Below, piece after piece: positions 57,028 to 64,000 of a DNA stretch of 64,000 nt. The notes below the pieces were generated by a model, which saw nothing but the letters and a program-made list of their open reading frames with translations, was not told the origin of the DNA and did no database searches. The DNA comes from Sphingomonas guangdongensis. Lineage in GTDB: Bacteria > Pseudomonadota > Alphaproteobacteria > Sphingomonadales > Sphingomonadaceae. A program made the translations under genes and the position numbers. Position 1 is the first letter of the stretch, and each line of letters begins with the position of its first letter. The DNA lies in assembly GCF_900199185.1 (NCBI RefSeq), contig NZ_OBMI01000003.1, positions 186,001 to 250,000 on the forward strand. The letters are read 5' to 3'.

Positions 57028-57468
57028 GTGCAGGTCGACTTCTACCACCTGGTTGCCAGCCCGCTGGAGCGGGTGCTGCCGCGCATCGCGGAGCGGGTGG
57101 TTGCGGGCGGCGACCGACTGCTGGTGGTCGCCGGTGACGAGGCGCAGCGGGCGAGCCTCGACCGGCTGCTCTGGACCTACGCACCCGACAGCTTCCTGCC
57201 TCACGCCCGCGCGGGCGGCGAGCACGACGCCGACCAGCCGATCCTGATCGCTGCCGACACCGCGGCACCAAACGGCGCGCGCCACGTCGCGCTGGTGGAC
57301 GGTGTGTGGCGCGAGGAAGCGCTCGGCTTCGACCGGGCCTTTCACTTCTTCGACGGCGACAGCGTCGGCGCGGCGCGCGCGGCGTGGAAGGCGCTGGGCG
57401 AGCGCGAGGGCGTCGAGCGCCGCTACTGGAAGCAGGACGACACCGGCCGCTGGACCCAGGCGGCCTGA
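57028..57468 (+). CDS. holC: DNA polymerase III chi subunit
   Basis: 146 residues. Chi links the clamp loader to single-strand DNA-binding protein. The start MQVDFYHLVASPLERVLPRIAERV, the segment LWTYAPDSFLPHARAG and FHFFDGDSVGAARAAWKALGE are diagnostic. The start codon is GTG. pepA and holC are adjacent in many proteobacteria, and here an SMR gene sits between them. Its stop abuts the stop of the converging membrane-protein gene without spacing. Confidence 0.94.
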   Translation: MQVDFYHLVASPLERVLPRIAERVVAGGDRLLVVAGDEAQRASLDRLLWTYAPDSFLPHARAGGEHDADQPILIAADTAAPNGARHVALVDGVWREEALGFDRAFHFFDGDSVGAARAAWKALGEREGVERRYWKQDDTGRWTQAA

Positions 57469-58266
57469 TCAGCGCGCCGGCAGCCCCGCGTCATCGCGCG
57501 TGATCGGTGTGGCACGCGCCCGGTCGCCGGCGCCGTCGAGCGGTGCCCGGCCGTAGCGCGGCGGCACCGGCCCGAACGGCCGGCAGAACGGGACCTGCGA
57601 GAGGGGCTGCTCGGCATAGGGTCTCGCGGCGTCCCGGCTGTAGCCGAGGTCGAACGCCCGGACGATCTGCTGCAGCCGCACCGCCGCCAGCGTGACGAGA
57701 TTGCTCTCCAGCCGCGCGGCGCTGATCGCCCGGCGCAGGTCCGCCGCTTCCTCCGTATCGATCGCGCGGCCGGGGCCGACGATCGTGTACAGCTCGCTCC
57801 ACAGCTCCAACTCGCGCTCGCTGTGGCGGGCCAGCAGGTCCACGAACTCGTAGGCGCCCGACAGGTTGTCGAGGTCTGCGCGGCTGAAGTGCGACGCGGT
57901 ATCGCCGAGTACGCTGTTCCACACGCCGCGCGACCACGTCCGCATCAGCGGCGATCCGGGGGACCCGACCGGCGGCAGCCGTCCGCTCGCCGCCGCCCGG
58001 TCGACGATCACCGACAGCGTGTCGAGCCGACGCAGGTAGCAGGACTCCGCCCGCTCGCGCTCGCGCGCCTGGCCCATGATCTCGCCCATCTCTTCCGCAA
58101 GCGCGCGGTGGGCGCGGAACACCTCGATCCGCCAGCCGATCTCCGTCGCGACCGCGCCCAGGCCGAGCGCGATCACGACGCCGAGCACGACGGAGCCGAC
58201 CTCGCGCAGGAACTTTTGTCCTCGTTCGCTCCGCCACCAGCGCACCGGCCGCTCCCCGCTTGCCAC
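57469..58266 (-). CDS. Hypothetical single-pass membrane protein
   Basis: 265 residues. A basic N-terminus ([16 protein letters not shown]) leads into one membrane span ([19 protein letters not shown], about 26-44), followed by a charged, helical domain with [16 protein letters not shown] that could be a coiled coil. The C-terminus is proline- and arginine-rich. The layout resembles small proteins with DUF6090-type N-terminal anchors, but I am not sure. The start could be GTG 58266 or GTG 58245, the latter behind GGGGAG. Confidence 0.7.
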   Translation of the reverse strand: MASGERPVRWWRSERGQKFLREVGSVVLGVVIALGLGAVATEIGWRIEVFRAHRALAEEMGEIMGQARERERAESCYLRRLDTLSVIVDRAAASGRLPPVGSPGSPLMRTWSRGVWNSVLGDTASHFSRADLDNLSGAYEFVDLLARHSERELELWSELYTIVGPGRAIDTEEAADLRRAISAARLESNLVTLAAVRLQQIVRAFDLGYSRDAARPYAEQPLSQVPFCRPFGPVPPRYGRAPLDGAGDRARATPITRDDAGLPAR

Positions 58267-58334
58267 CCTCGCGGGCGCAGCCTAAGGGCGCGCCATCTTT
58301 CCACAAGTCCAGCCAACAGGAGCCCGTGACCGTC

Positions 58335-58757
58335 ATGGCCGCGAACCGTACCTTTTCGATCATCAAGCCCGATGCCACCCGCCGCAACCTGACCGGCGCG
58401 GTCACCAAGATGCTGGAGGAGGCCGGCCTGCGCGTCGTCGCATCCAAGCGCATCCAGATGACTAAGGAGCAGGCCGAGGGCTTCTACGCCGTCCACAAGG
58501 AGCGGCCGTTCTTCAACGACCTGGTCAGCTTCATGATCTCGGGCCCGGTGGTCGTCCAGGTGCTGGAGGGCGAGGACGCCGTGAAGCGCAATCGCGACAT
58601 TATGGGCGCGACCAACCCCGCCAACGCTGACGCCGGCACGATCCGCAAGGAGCTCGCGGAGTCGATCGAGGCGAACTCGGTCCACGGCTCGGACTCGGAC
58701 GAGAATGCGGCGATCGAGATCGCGTACTTCTTCAAGCCGGAAGAAATCGTCGGCTGA
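58335..58757 (+). CDS. ndk: Nucleoside diphosphate kinase
   Basis: 140 residues, standard. It equilibrates nucleoside di- and triphosphates through a phosphohistidine. The active-site histidine lies in [12 protein letters not shown] near residue 117. The N-terminal [15 protein letters not shown] and [14 protein letters not shown] are diagnostic. ATG 58335 gives the canonical [12 protein letters not shown]; a longer in-frame beginning at 58260 would overlap the divergent gene and is rejected. Confidence 0.97.
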   Translation: MAANRTFSIIKPDATRRNLTGAVTKMLEEAGLRVVASKRIQMTKEQAEGFYAVHKERPFFNDLVSFMISGPVVVQVLEGEDAVKRNRDIMGATNPANADAGTIRKELAESIEANSVHGSDSDENAAIEIAYFFKPEEIVG

Positions 58758-58769
58758 GCTCCAATACCG

Positions 58770-58849
58770 TTCATGCCGAGCCTGTCGAAGCACGTGTCGC
58801 GAGCGCTCCCGCCCGTGACACGCCGCTCGACAGGCTCAGGGCGGACGGT
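58770..58849. repeat. Intergenic inverted repeat, GAGCCTGTCGA type
   Basis: GAGCCTGTCGA near the left end pairs with TCGACAGGCTC near the right end, with outer GTTCATGCC and GGGCGGAC arms partly complementary. This design, two arms around a variable loop between convergent genes, is common in sphingomonads. It separates ndk from the converging 58885-59514 gene and could terminate both. Confidence 0.75.
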
Positions 58850-58884
58850 CAGATGTTGTGCTTCCGCACAGGCGGGAATCGGGC

Positions 58885-59514
58885 TTACTCCTTGATCGCC
58901 GCCGCCAGCCGCTTCGCCTCGGTCGCCCACAGCGCCTCAAGCCGGGCCCGCCCATCTGCGCCGACCCGCTCGCGGAACACCGCGCCTTCAAGCCTCAGCG
59001 CTCGTCCGCCGAAAGTCCGGCCTTCGGTCGCGAACACAAGGTCGTAGATCGCGCGGTCGGTGGCGGGGCGGTCGCCCTCGCTGATGGTGGCGGTGATCAG
59101 CAACGGCACCGTGCCGCGCACCGCGTCCTTGCCGCCGTCGGTCGCCTTCAGCAGCGCCTCCCGCACCCAGTCGGCCTCGATCCGCGGATCGACCACAGCG
59201 GTCTGCGCCGCGATCCCGAGCGCACGCGGAAAGGCGACGTCAATGCTCGCGAGCGCGGGCTGCGCCGGATCGTTCAGGCGCACCCGCTCGCCGCCGCGCT
59301 CCGCCCTGCCGATCAGGGTCGCGCGCGCCGCCTTGCGCGTGGCCGCGGCCGCCTTGGCCGCCTCAGCCGCGGTGGTGTCGCGTCGGTCGGCCCAGTTCAG
59401 CCACAGCGTCAGCGCGGCGATCAGCACGCCCGCAACCGCGACCAGCTCGCCCAGGCTGATCCAGCGGCGGCGGATCGCCCGCGCCTCCGCCTTCTCGCTC
59501 GGCATGTCGCTCAC
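58885..59514 (-). CDS. Hypothetical membrane-anchored protein
   Basis: 209 residues. A membrane span at about 21-40 (LGELVAVAGVLIAALTLWL) anchors the protein, and an Ala/Arg-rich helix follows. The remaining domain (from about 65) contains LIGRAERGGERVRLNDPAQ and DRAIYDLVFATEGRTFGGR. I do not recognise the family. The GTG start overlaps the mmcQ stop by 4 bases. It is the last gene of the purM-purN-mmcQ run. Confidence 0.75.
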   Translation of the reverse strand: MSDMPSEKAEARAIRRRWISLGELVAVAGVLIAALTLWLNWADRRDTTAAEAAKAAAATRKAARATLIGRAERGGERVRLNDPAQPALASIDVAFPRALGIAAQTAVVDPRIEADWVREALLKATDGGKDAVRGTVPLLITATISEGDRPATDRAIYDLVFATEGRTFGGRALRLEGAVFRERVGADGRARLEALWATEAKRLAAAIKE

Positions 59515-59888
59515 CGTCCGCCCGCTTCCAGCAGCCGGCGCGGCGCCGCCATCTCCCAGCTCTGCGCCACGCGGTCACCGATGTGATCCCAATCGGTCGC
59601 GGGCGCATCGGTGCGGATCGCGATCCATCCGGACGGACCGAGGTAGGGCGGCTTGTAGTAGAGCGCCGGCTCCCCCTCGATCAGCGCTTCCTGCTCGTCG
59701 GGACCGGAGGTCTTGACCAGCACCGCCGTTTCGCCGTCGCTGTGGTGATTGTGCCAGATGTAGGCGAAGGCCTTGCCGCCCTCGATGTGGAAGCACGGGC
59801 TGCCGTGGCTCAGCTTCTCTGCCGCGCCCGGCAGCGTCAGCGCGAGTTTGCGCAGCCGCTCCAGATCGCGCTCGTAATCGGGACTCAT
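59511..59888 (-). CDS. MmcQ/YjbR family protein
   Basis: 125 residues, typical of this small double-wing DNA-binding fold family. Hallmarks are LRKLALTLPGAAEKLSHGSPCFHIEGGKAFAYIW read across its first half and PPYLGPSGWIAIRTDAP near the end. No biochemical role is established for the family. The ATG at 59888 overlaps the purN stop (ATGA) and the gene's stop overlaps the next start (GTGA). Confidence 0.88.
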   Translation of the reverse strand: MSPDYERDLERLRKLALTLPGAAEKLSHGSPCFHIEGGKAFAYIWHNHHSDGETAVLVKTSGPDEQEALIEGEPALYYKPPYLGPSGWIAIRTDAPATDWDHIGDRVAQSWEMAAPRRLLEAGGR

Positions 59889-60433
59889 CGCCTCACGAAC
59901 TCCGCCAGCACTGCCGGATACAGCGAATGCTCGGCGGCGAGAACTCGTTCCGCGAGCGTCTCGGGCGTGTCGCCGGCGAGCACGGGCACGCGCGCCTGGC
60001 CCAGCACCGTGCCCGCATCGAGCTCCTCCGTCACGAGGTGGACGGAGCAGCCCGCCTCCACGTCGCCGGCGGCGAGCGCGCGGGCGTGGGTGTCCAGGCC
60101 CTTGTATTTGGGCAGCAGCGAGGGGTGGATGTTGACGATCCGGTCGCGCCACCGCGCGATGAAGCCGGGCGACAGGATCCGCATGTAGCCGGCGAGGGCG
60201 ATCACCTCGACCCCCGCATCACGGAGCGCCGCGTCGAACGCGGCTTCGCGCTCCGCCCGCTTGCCGGCGTGCGCGAGGGTAGGGATGCCCTGCTCCGCGG
60301 CCCAGGCAAGACCGGCTGCGTCCGGGTTGTCGCTGGCGACCAGCACGACCCGGTAGGCGTCGCCCGCGCCCGCGACGAGCGCCTGCATGTTGGAGCCGCG
60401 CCCTGAGATCAGGATGCCGACGGGTACCGTCAC
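59885..60433 (-). CDS. purN: Phosphoribosylglycinamide formyltransferase
   Basis: 182 residues from GTG 60433, which overlaps the purM stop by 4 bases; an earlier in-frame GTG at 60454 is possible. It formylates GAR with 10-formyltetrahydrofolate, the third step of purine synthesis. Signatures are [16 protein letters not shown], the catalytic [12 protein letters not shown] (Asn, His), and the Asp in [13 protein letters not shown]. Confidence 0.96.
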   Translation of the reverse strand: MTVPVGILISGRGSNMQALVAGAGDAYRVVLVASDNPDAAGLAWAAEQGIPTLAHAGKRAEREAAFDAALRDAGVEVIALAGYMRILSPGFIARWRDRIVNIHPSLLPKYKGLDTHARALAAGDVEAGCSVHLVTEELDAGTVLGQARVPVLAGDTPETLAERVLAAEHSLYPAVLAEFVRR

Positions 60434-61518
60434 GCCAGGTGCGTCGCTTTCCACGGGGCCCGTGCGCTCCAGGTTTCGGCGCCCCCCGCGACGGTACAGC
60501 CACGCTCACCCGGCGCGACGATGCCGATCCGGAAGACCGTCTCGCCCGCCGCCGTCAACGCGCTCGCGACCTGCTCGGCGTTGTCCGCGGCGACGATCAC
60601 CGCCATGCCGATCCCGCAGTTGAAGGTACGCGCCATCTCCTCCGGCTCGATCCCGCCCTGCGCCTGGAGGAACGCCATCAGCCGCGGCTGCTCCCACGCG
60701 TCCGCATCGACACGCGCGTGGCAACCGGCCGGCAGAACGCGCGGAATGTTCTCCAGCAGCCCGCCGCCGGTGATGTGGGCAAGTCCGTGGATAAGTCCGG
60801 CACGCAGCTGGGGAAGGAGGCTGCGGACGTAAATCCGGGTCGGCGCCATTAGCGCGTCGATGAGGCGCACGTCCTGGTCGAACAGCGCGGGGCGCGTGAG
60901 CTTCCAGCCCTTGTCGGTGGCGAGGCGGCGGACCAGCGAGAAGCCGTTGGAATGGACGCCCGACGATGCGAGCCCGAGGATGACGTCACCGGCCGTGACC
61001 CGATCGCCGGTCAGCAGCTGGTCGCGCTCGACCGCGCCGACGCAGAAACCCGCTAGGTCGTAGTCGCCGGGCGCGTACATCCCCGGCATCTCCGCGGTCT
61101 CTCCGCCGATCAGCGCGCAGCCCGCCTGACGACATCCTTCGGCGATCGAAGCGATGACGCGCTCGGCGATGCCGCCCTCCAGCCTGGCGGTGGCGTAGTA
61201 ATCGAGAAAGAACAGCGGCTCTGCCCCCTGCACGACCAGGTCGTTGGCGCACATCGCGACCAGGTCGATCCCGACGCCGTCGTGCGCGTCATGCTCGATT
61301 GCGAGTTTCAGCTTGGTGCCGACGCCATCGTTGGCGGCGACCAGCAGCGGATCGGTGAAGCCCGCCGCCTTCAGGTCGAACACGCCGCCGAATCCGCCCA
61401 GGTCGGCGTCGGCACCGGCGCGGCGGGTGGCCTTTGCCAGTGGCGCGATCGCGCGGACGAGCGCGTTCCCTGCCGCGATCGACACGCCGGCATCGGCGTA
61501 GGTGTAGCTGTCGGTCAT
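60430..61518 (-). CDS. purM: Phosphoribosylformylglycinamidine cyclo-ligase
   Basis: 362 residues. It closes the imidazole ring to AIR in purine synthesis. The sequence [15 protein letters not shown] at the start, [35 protein letters not shown], and [16 protein letters not shown] identify the family. The ATG at 61518 follows GGGGA; a longer frame reaching 61626 runs through a repeat and is rejected. purM leads purN, mmcQ and a membrane protein gene, all joined by 4-base overlaps. Confidence 0.97.
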   Translation of the reverse strand: MTDSYTYADAGVSIAAGNALVRAIAPLAKATRRAGADADLGGFGGVFDLKAAGFTDPLLVAANDGVGTKLKLAIEHDAHDGVGIDLVAMCANDLVVQGAEPLFFLDYYATARLEGGIAERVIASIAEGCRQAGCALIGGETAEMPGMYAPGDYDLAGFCVGAVERDQLLTGDRVTAGDVILGLASSGVHSNGFSLVRRLATDKGWKLTRPALFDQDVRLIDALMAPTRIYVRSLLPQLRAGLIHGLAHITGGGLLENIPRVLPAGCHARVDADAWEQPRLMAFLQAQGGIEPEEMARTFNCGIGMAVIVAADNAEQVASALTAAGETVFRIGIVAPGERGCTVAGGAETWSARAPWKATHLA

Positions 61519-61533
61519 TGATCCCCAATTATC

Positions 61534-61660
61534 CGTTTGTGCTGAGTAGGGACTGAGTAGCTGCGCGAGCAGCGTATCGAAGGTCCGTATCGAAGCATCC
61601 CGGACGCAAGTCCTTAGATCCGCCATTTCGACAAACTCAATGGCTACTCAGGACGAACGG
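61534..61660. repeat. Large intergenic inverted repeat, CTGAGTAG type (copy 2)
   Basis: The left arm CCGTTTGTGCTGAGTAG (61533-61549) pairs with CTACTCAGGACGAACGG (61644-61660) at 15 of 17 positions. Inside are GTATCGAAG-type short repeats. It lies in the divergent region between purM and the DUF2066-like gene, so it overlaps the purM promoter area. Its internal motifs resemble the 40260-40369 element. Confidence 0.7.
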
Positions 61661-61745
61661 CGGGGATGATCCGACCCCAGTAGGATCGTCCCTAGCCACA
61701 ACCCGCTTGGTTTTCCACGCCCGCTTCGCCAAAAGGGCGCGCACC

Positions 61746-62990
61746 ATGGCGGCCCGACCCTTTTCCCGCACGCTCGAGATCGGACTGGCGGCGGCGCTGC
61801 TCGCCGGTACCGGTGCACTCGTCGCGCAGATCGAAGGCGGGGATCGCGGCGCCGCGCCGATCGACAGCTCGGGCGACCTGGAGGTCAGCGGCATTACCGT
61901 GGACGTCAGCGCGAAGACCGCGGAGGCGGCGCGGCTGACCGGCTGGCGGCTGGCGCAGCGGCAGGGCTGGGCCAAGCTGTCGCAGCGGCTGCGGGGTTCG
62001 GCGAGCGGGCTGCCAGACGGCGCGCTCGACTCCATCGTCACAGGCATCGTGGTGGAGAACGAGCAGATCGGCCCGACCCGCTACATCGCGCGGCTGGGCG
62101 TGCTGTTCGATCGCGCGCGCGCCGGGCAGATCCTCGGTGTCAACACCGCCTTCACGCGCTCGCCGCCCATGCTCGTCATCCCCGTCCTATGGGCGGGCGG
62201 CAGCGGCCAGGTATTCGAACGCACGACGCCCTGGCAGCAGGCCTGGGCGCGCTTCCGCACCGGCGGCTCGACCGTCGACTATGTCCGGCCGGTCGGCACC
62301 GGAGTCGACCCGCTGCTGCTCAACGCCGGCCAGACGCTCCGGCGTGGCCGCGGCTGGTGGCGTGCGATCCTCGACCAATATGGCGCGAGCGACATCGTCG
62401 TGCCGGAGGCGCGGATTCTGCGCGACTACCCGGGTGGACCGATCACCGGCGTCTTCTCCGCCTATTACGGCCCCGACCGGCGGCTGCTGGGGCGGGCGTC
62501 GCTAAGGGTCGCCGACGGCAACGCACTGCCCGCGCTGCTCGACCGCGGGGTGGAGCGGCTGGATGCCATCTACCAGCAGGCGATGCGCGAGGGCGGGCTG
62601 GTGCCCGATGCGCTGCTCTCGCCGCCACCCGCGCCCGAGGCGACGCCCACGCCGACGCCGAGCGCCACCCCCACGGCAGGCGCGGTGACGGAGGCGGTCG
62701 GGCTCAGCAGCGTCGTCTCCGTCCAGTTCGACACCCCGGGCGAGCAGGCGGTGAACGCCGGTGAGGCCGCCGTGCGCGGCGTACCCGGCGTCCGCAGCGC
62801 GCTCACCGCCAGCCTGGCGCTCGGCGGCGTGTCGGTGATGCGGGTCGTCTACGACGGCGACATCGCGGGCCTGCGCGCGGCACTGGAGGCGCGGGGCTGG
62901 AGCGTACAGGAGGCTGCGGGTATGCTGCGCATCCGGCGCGCCGCGGCACCCCCGGCGGCGCTCGCCACGCCGAGCCCGACGGGCGGATGA
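61746..62990 (+). CDS. DUF2066-like exported protein with C-terminal ferredoxin-like domain
   Basis: 414 residues from ATG 61746. A signal or anchor segment ([19 protein letters not shown]) precedes a domain of about 250 residues with [28 protein letters not shown] and [11 protein letters not shown], the pattern of DUF2066. A Thr/Pro-rich linker (about 295-315) joins a C-terminal domain of about 80 residues ([22 protein letters not shown]) resembling heavy-metal-associated folds but without a CxxC motif. In pseudomonads a DUF2066 gene also lies between purM and hda, as here. Function unknown. Confidence 0.8.
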   Translation: MAARPFSRTLEIGLAAALLAGTGALVAQIEGGDRGAAPIDSSGDLEVSGITVDVSAKTAEAARLTGWRLAQRQGWAKLSQRLRGSASGLPDGALDSIVTGIVVENEQIGPTRYIARLGVLFDRARAGQILGVNTAFTRSPPMLVIPVLWAGGSGQVFERTTPWQQAWARFRTGGSTVDYVRPVGTGVDPLLLNAGQTLRRGRGWWRAILDQYGASDIVVPEARILRDYPGGPITGVFSAYYGPDRRLLGRASLRVADGNALPALLDRGVERLDAIYQQAMREGGLVPDALLSPPPAPEATPTPTPSATPTAGAVTEAVGLSSVVSVQFDTPGEQAVNAGEAAVRGVPGVRSALTASLALGGVSVMRVVYDGDIAGLRAALEARGWSVQEAAGMLRIRRAAAPPAALATPSPTGG

Positions 62991-63625
62991 GCCAACTCGA
63001 CCTGCCGCTCCCCAAGCCGGTGAGCGCGCGACCCGAGGAGTTCCTGATCGGCCCGTCGAACGCCCGCGCTGTCCACCAGGTGGAGCATTGGGGCGGCTGG
63101 CCGGTCCGCACCGCGCTGCTTGTGGGCCCGCGCAAGTCGGGGCGCAGCCTGCTTGCCCGCCTGTTCGTGGCAAAGTCCGGCGGCACCATGATCGACGATG
63201 CCGACCGCCTTGGCGAGGCCGAGCTGTTCCATGCCTGGAACCGGGCGCAGGCGGAGCGTCGCCCGCAGCTGATGGTGGCAGAGGCGGTGCCGCCGACCTG
63301 GCCGGTGCGGCTACCCGACCTGCGCTCTCGGCTGGCGGCCAGCCCGACCCTCCGGCTGGAGGCACCCGACGATGCGCTGATGGGCGACCTGCTCGACTAT
63401 CTCTGCGATCGCCGCGCGCTCGACCTTCGCCCGGATCTGCGCGCGTGGCTGCTCCGCCGGCTGGAGCGCACCCACCTGGCCGTGCTCCGCGCGGTCGATC
63501 GGCTGGAGGAGGAAGCGGACGCGCGCCGCACCCGGCGGCTGTCGGTGCCGCTCGCCCGCGCGGCGTTCCAGGCGGGCGGCTTCGTCGCGGAACCGTCACG
63601 AAGCCCGGGCACTTTACTCCTGTGA
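62987..63625 (+). CDS. hdaA: DnaA-regulatory AAA+ protein HdaA
   Basis: 212 residues. Hda proteins bind the sliding clamp and promote hydrolysis of DnaA-bound ATP after initiation. The N-terminus QLDLPLP is a clamp-binding motif of the type QL[SD]LPL. The nucleotide loop reads GPRKSGRS (47-54), with Arg53 in place of the usual lysine, and the Walker B-like segment is MIDDAD (69-73). A Box VII-type arginine lies in [10 protein letters not shown]. The C-terminal helices match the family. It overlaps the upstream gene (ATGA) and ppk (GTGA). Confidence 0.92.
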   Translation: MSQLDLPLPKPVSARPEEFLIGPSNARAVHQVEHWGGWPVRTALLVGPRKSGRSLLARLFVAKSGGTMIDDADRLGEAELFHAWNRAQAERRPQLMVAEAVPPTWPVRLPDLRSRLAASPTLRLEAPDDALMGDLLDYLCDRRALDLRPDLRAWLLRRLERTHLAVLRAVDRLEEEADARRTRRLSVPLARAAFQAGGFVAEPSRSPGTLLL

Positions 63626-64000
63626 CCCGCCCCAACGCTGCCTCGCTTCCCGCCGACGTGACCCCGCTGCACAAGAGCGGACGCTACTTCAATCGCGAAC
63701 TCTCCTGGCTCGCCTTCAACCGGCGCGTGCTGGAGGAGGCGTGCAATGAGGCGCACCCGCTGCTGGAGCGGCTGCGCTTCCTGTCGATCTCGGGATCGAA
63801 CCTGGACGAGTTCTTCATGGTGCGGGTGGCCGGCCTGGTCGGTCAGCAGCTGCAGGGCGTGGAGCAGCGCTCGGCCGACGGCATGACCCCCTCGCAGCAG
63901 CTCGCCGCCATCGTGGAGGCGTGCGATGCGCTGGTCGACAGCCAGCGCGCGGTGTGGGGCGACCTGGCGAAGGCGCTGGCGGCGGAGGGCGTCGCGTTGC
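63622..64000 (+). CDS. ppk: Polyphosphate kinase, N-terminal part (window edge)
   Basis: The first 126 residues of PPK1 are present before the window ends; a full protein has about 700. PPK1 makes polyphosphate from ATP. The N-terminal domain segment [20 protein letters not shown] and [22 protein letters not shown] are strongly conserved. The GTG start overlaps the hdaA stop. The catalytic histidine region is outside the window. Confidence 0.95.
   Translation, partial: MTRPNAASLPADVTPLHKSGRYFNRELSWLAFNRRVLEEACNEAHPLLERLRFLSISGSNLDEFFMVRVAGLVGQQLQGVEQRSADGMTPSQQLAAIVEACDALVDSQRAVWGDLAKALAAEGVAL

Noticed and set aside
61534..61660. Repeat near purM as a purine riboswitch
   Set aside because: The large inverted arms and their recurrence elsewhere fit a repeat element, and no purine aptamer core is seen.

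Overview
The window is GC-rich, densely coded bacterial chromosome. Its gene content points to an alphaproteobacterium of the Sphingomonas group. The lineage clues are a ChvG/ChvI two-component system next to pckA and a short catalytic-only HPr kinase, a single LolC/E-type permease, an HdaA-type DnaA regulator, LexA boxes of the GTTC-N7-GTTC type, a TonB-dependent receptor of sphingomonad style, and small inverted intergenic repeats. No phage, insertion sequence, CRISPR array, rRNA or tRNA gene was found. Nearly everything looks like core genome, so the interest lies in gene organisation and regulation.

Layout. 1-4.1 kb: the end of an unidentified gene, a secreted hypothetical protein, a minus-strand Hsp20 with a possible RNA thermometer, and a TonB-dependent receptor. 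4.1-4.8 kb: the only long non-coding stretch, rich in hairpins. 4.8-12.4 kb: lolC-lolD-glutathione peroxidase, then dnaE and an acyl-CoA synthetase. 12.5-17.3 kb (minus): a radical SAM protein behind a LexA-type box, then UDG-like protein, slt, moaB and a hypothetical protein in one overlapping run. 17.4-27.1 kb (plus): ETF-ubiquinone oxidoreductase, a TPR protein, ispE, N-formylglutamate amidohydrolase, ilvD, a lipoprotein, nnrD and an RNA m5U methyltransferase. 27-31.4 kb: truA and fmt leftward, recR, def and rmuC rightward, with a LexA-type box just before rmuC. 31.5-33.9 kb (minus): META-domain, arginase-family and TrmH-family genes.

34.1-40.2 kb is the most informative block. chvI, chvG, hprK, rapZ, a mannose-family EIIA and ptsH form one leftward run in which each gene overlaps the next by 4 bases. 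pckA diverges from it across a 140-bp region holding a palindrome and a predicted promoter. The arrangement suggests envelope stress sensing, phosphotransferase signalling and gluconeogenesis are controlled together. 40.4-49.5 kb holds mscS, a DUF885 hydrolase, an NfeD/SPFH pair, a CitE-like lyase, guaB, an RNA m5C methyltransferase and a TPR protein. 49.6-55.1 kb (minus) is the classic lptD-surA-pdxA-rsmA order. 55.2-58.8 kb holds pepA, an SMR transporter, holC, a membrane protein and ndk. 58.9-61.5 kb (minus) is purM-purN-mmcQ-hypothetical. 61.7-64 kb is a DUF2066-like protein, hdaA and the start of ppk.

Genes are often joined by 4-base GTGA or ATGA start/stop overlaps, suggesting widespread translational coupling. 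Intergenic gaps frequently carry imperfect inverted repeats of two recognisable types, most often between convergent genes. Start codons given as GTG or TTG were chosen from Shine-Dalgarno placement, neighbour overlap and family length, and are the least certain part of the annotation.
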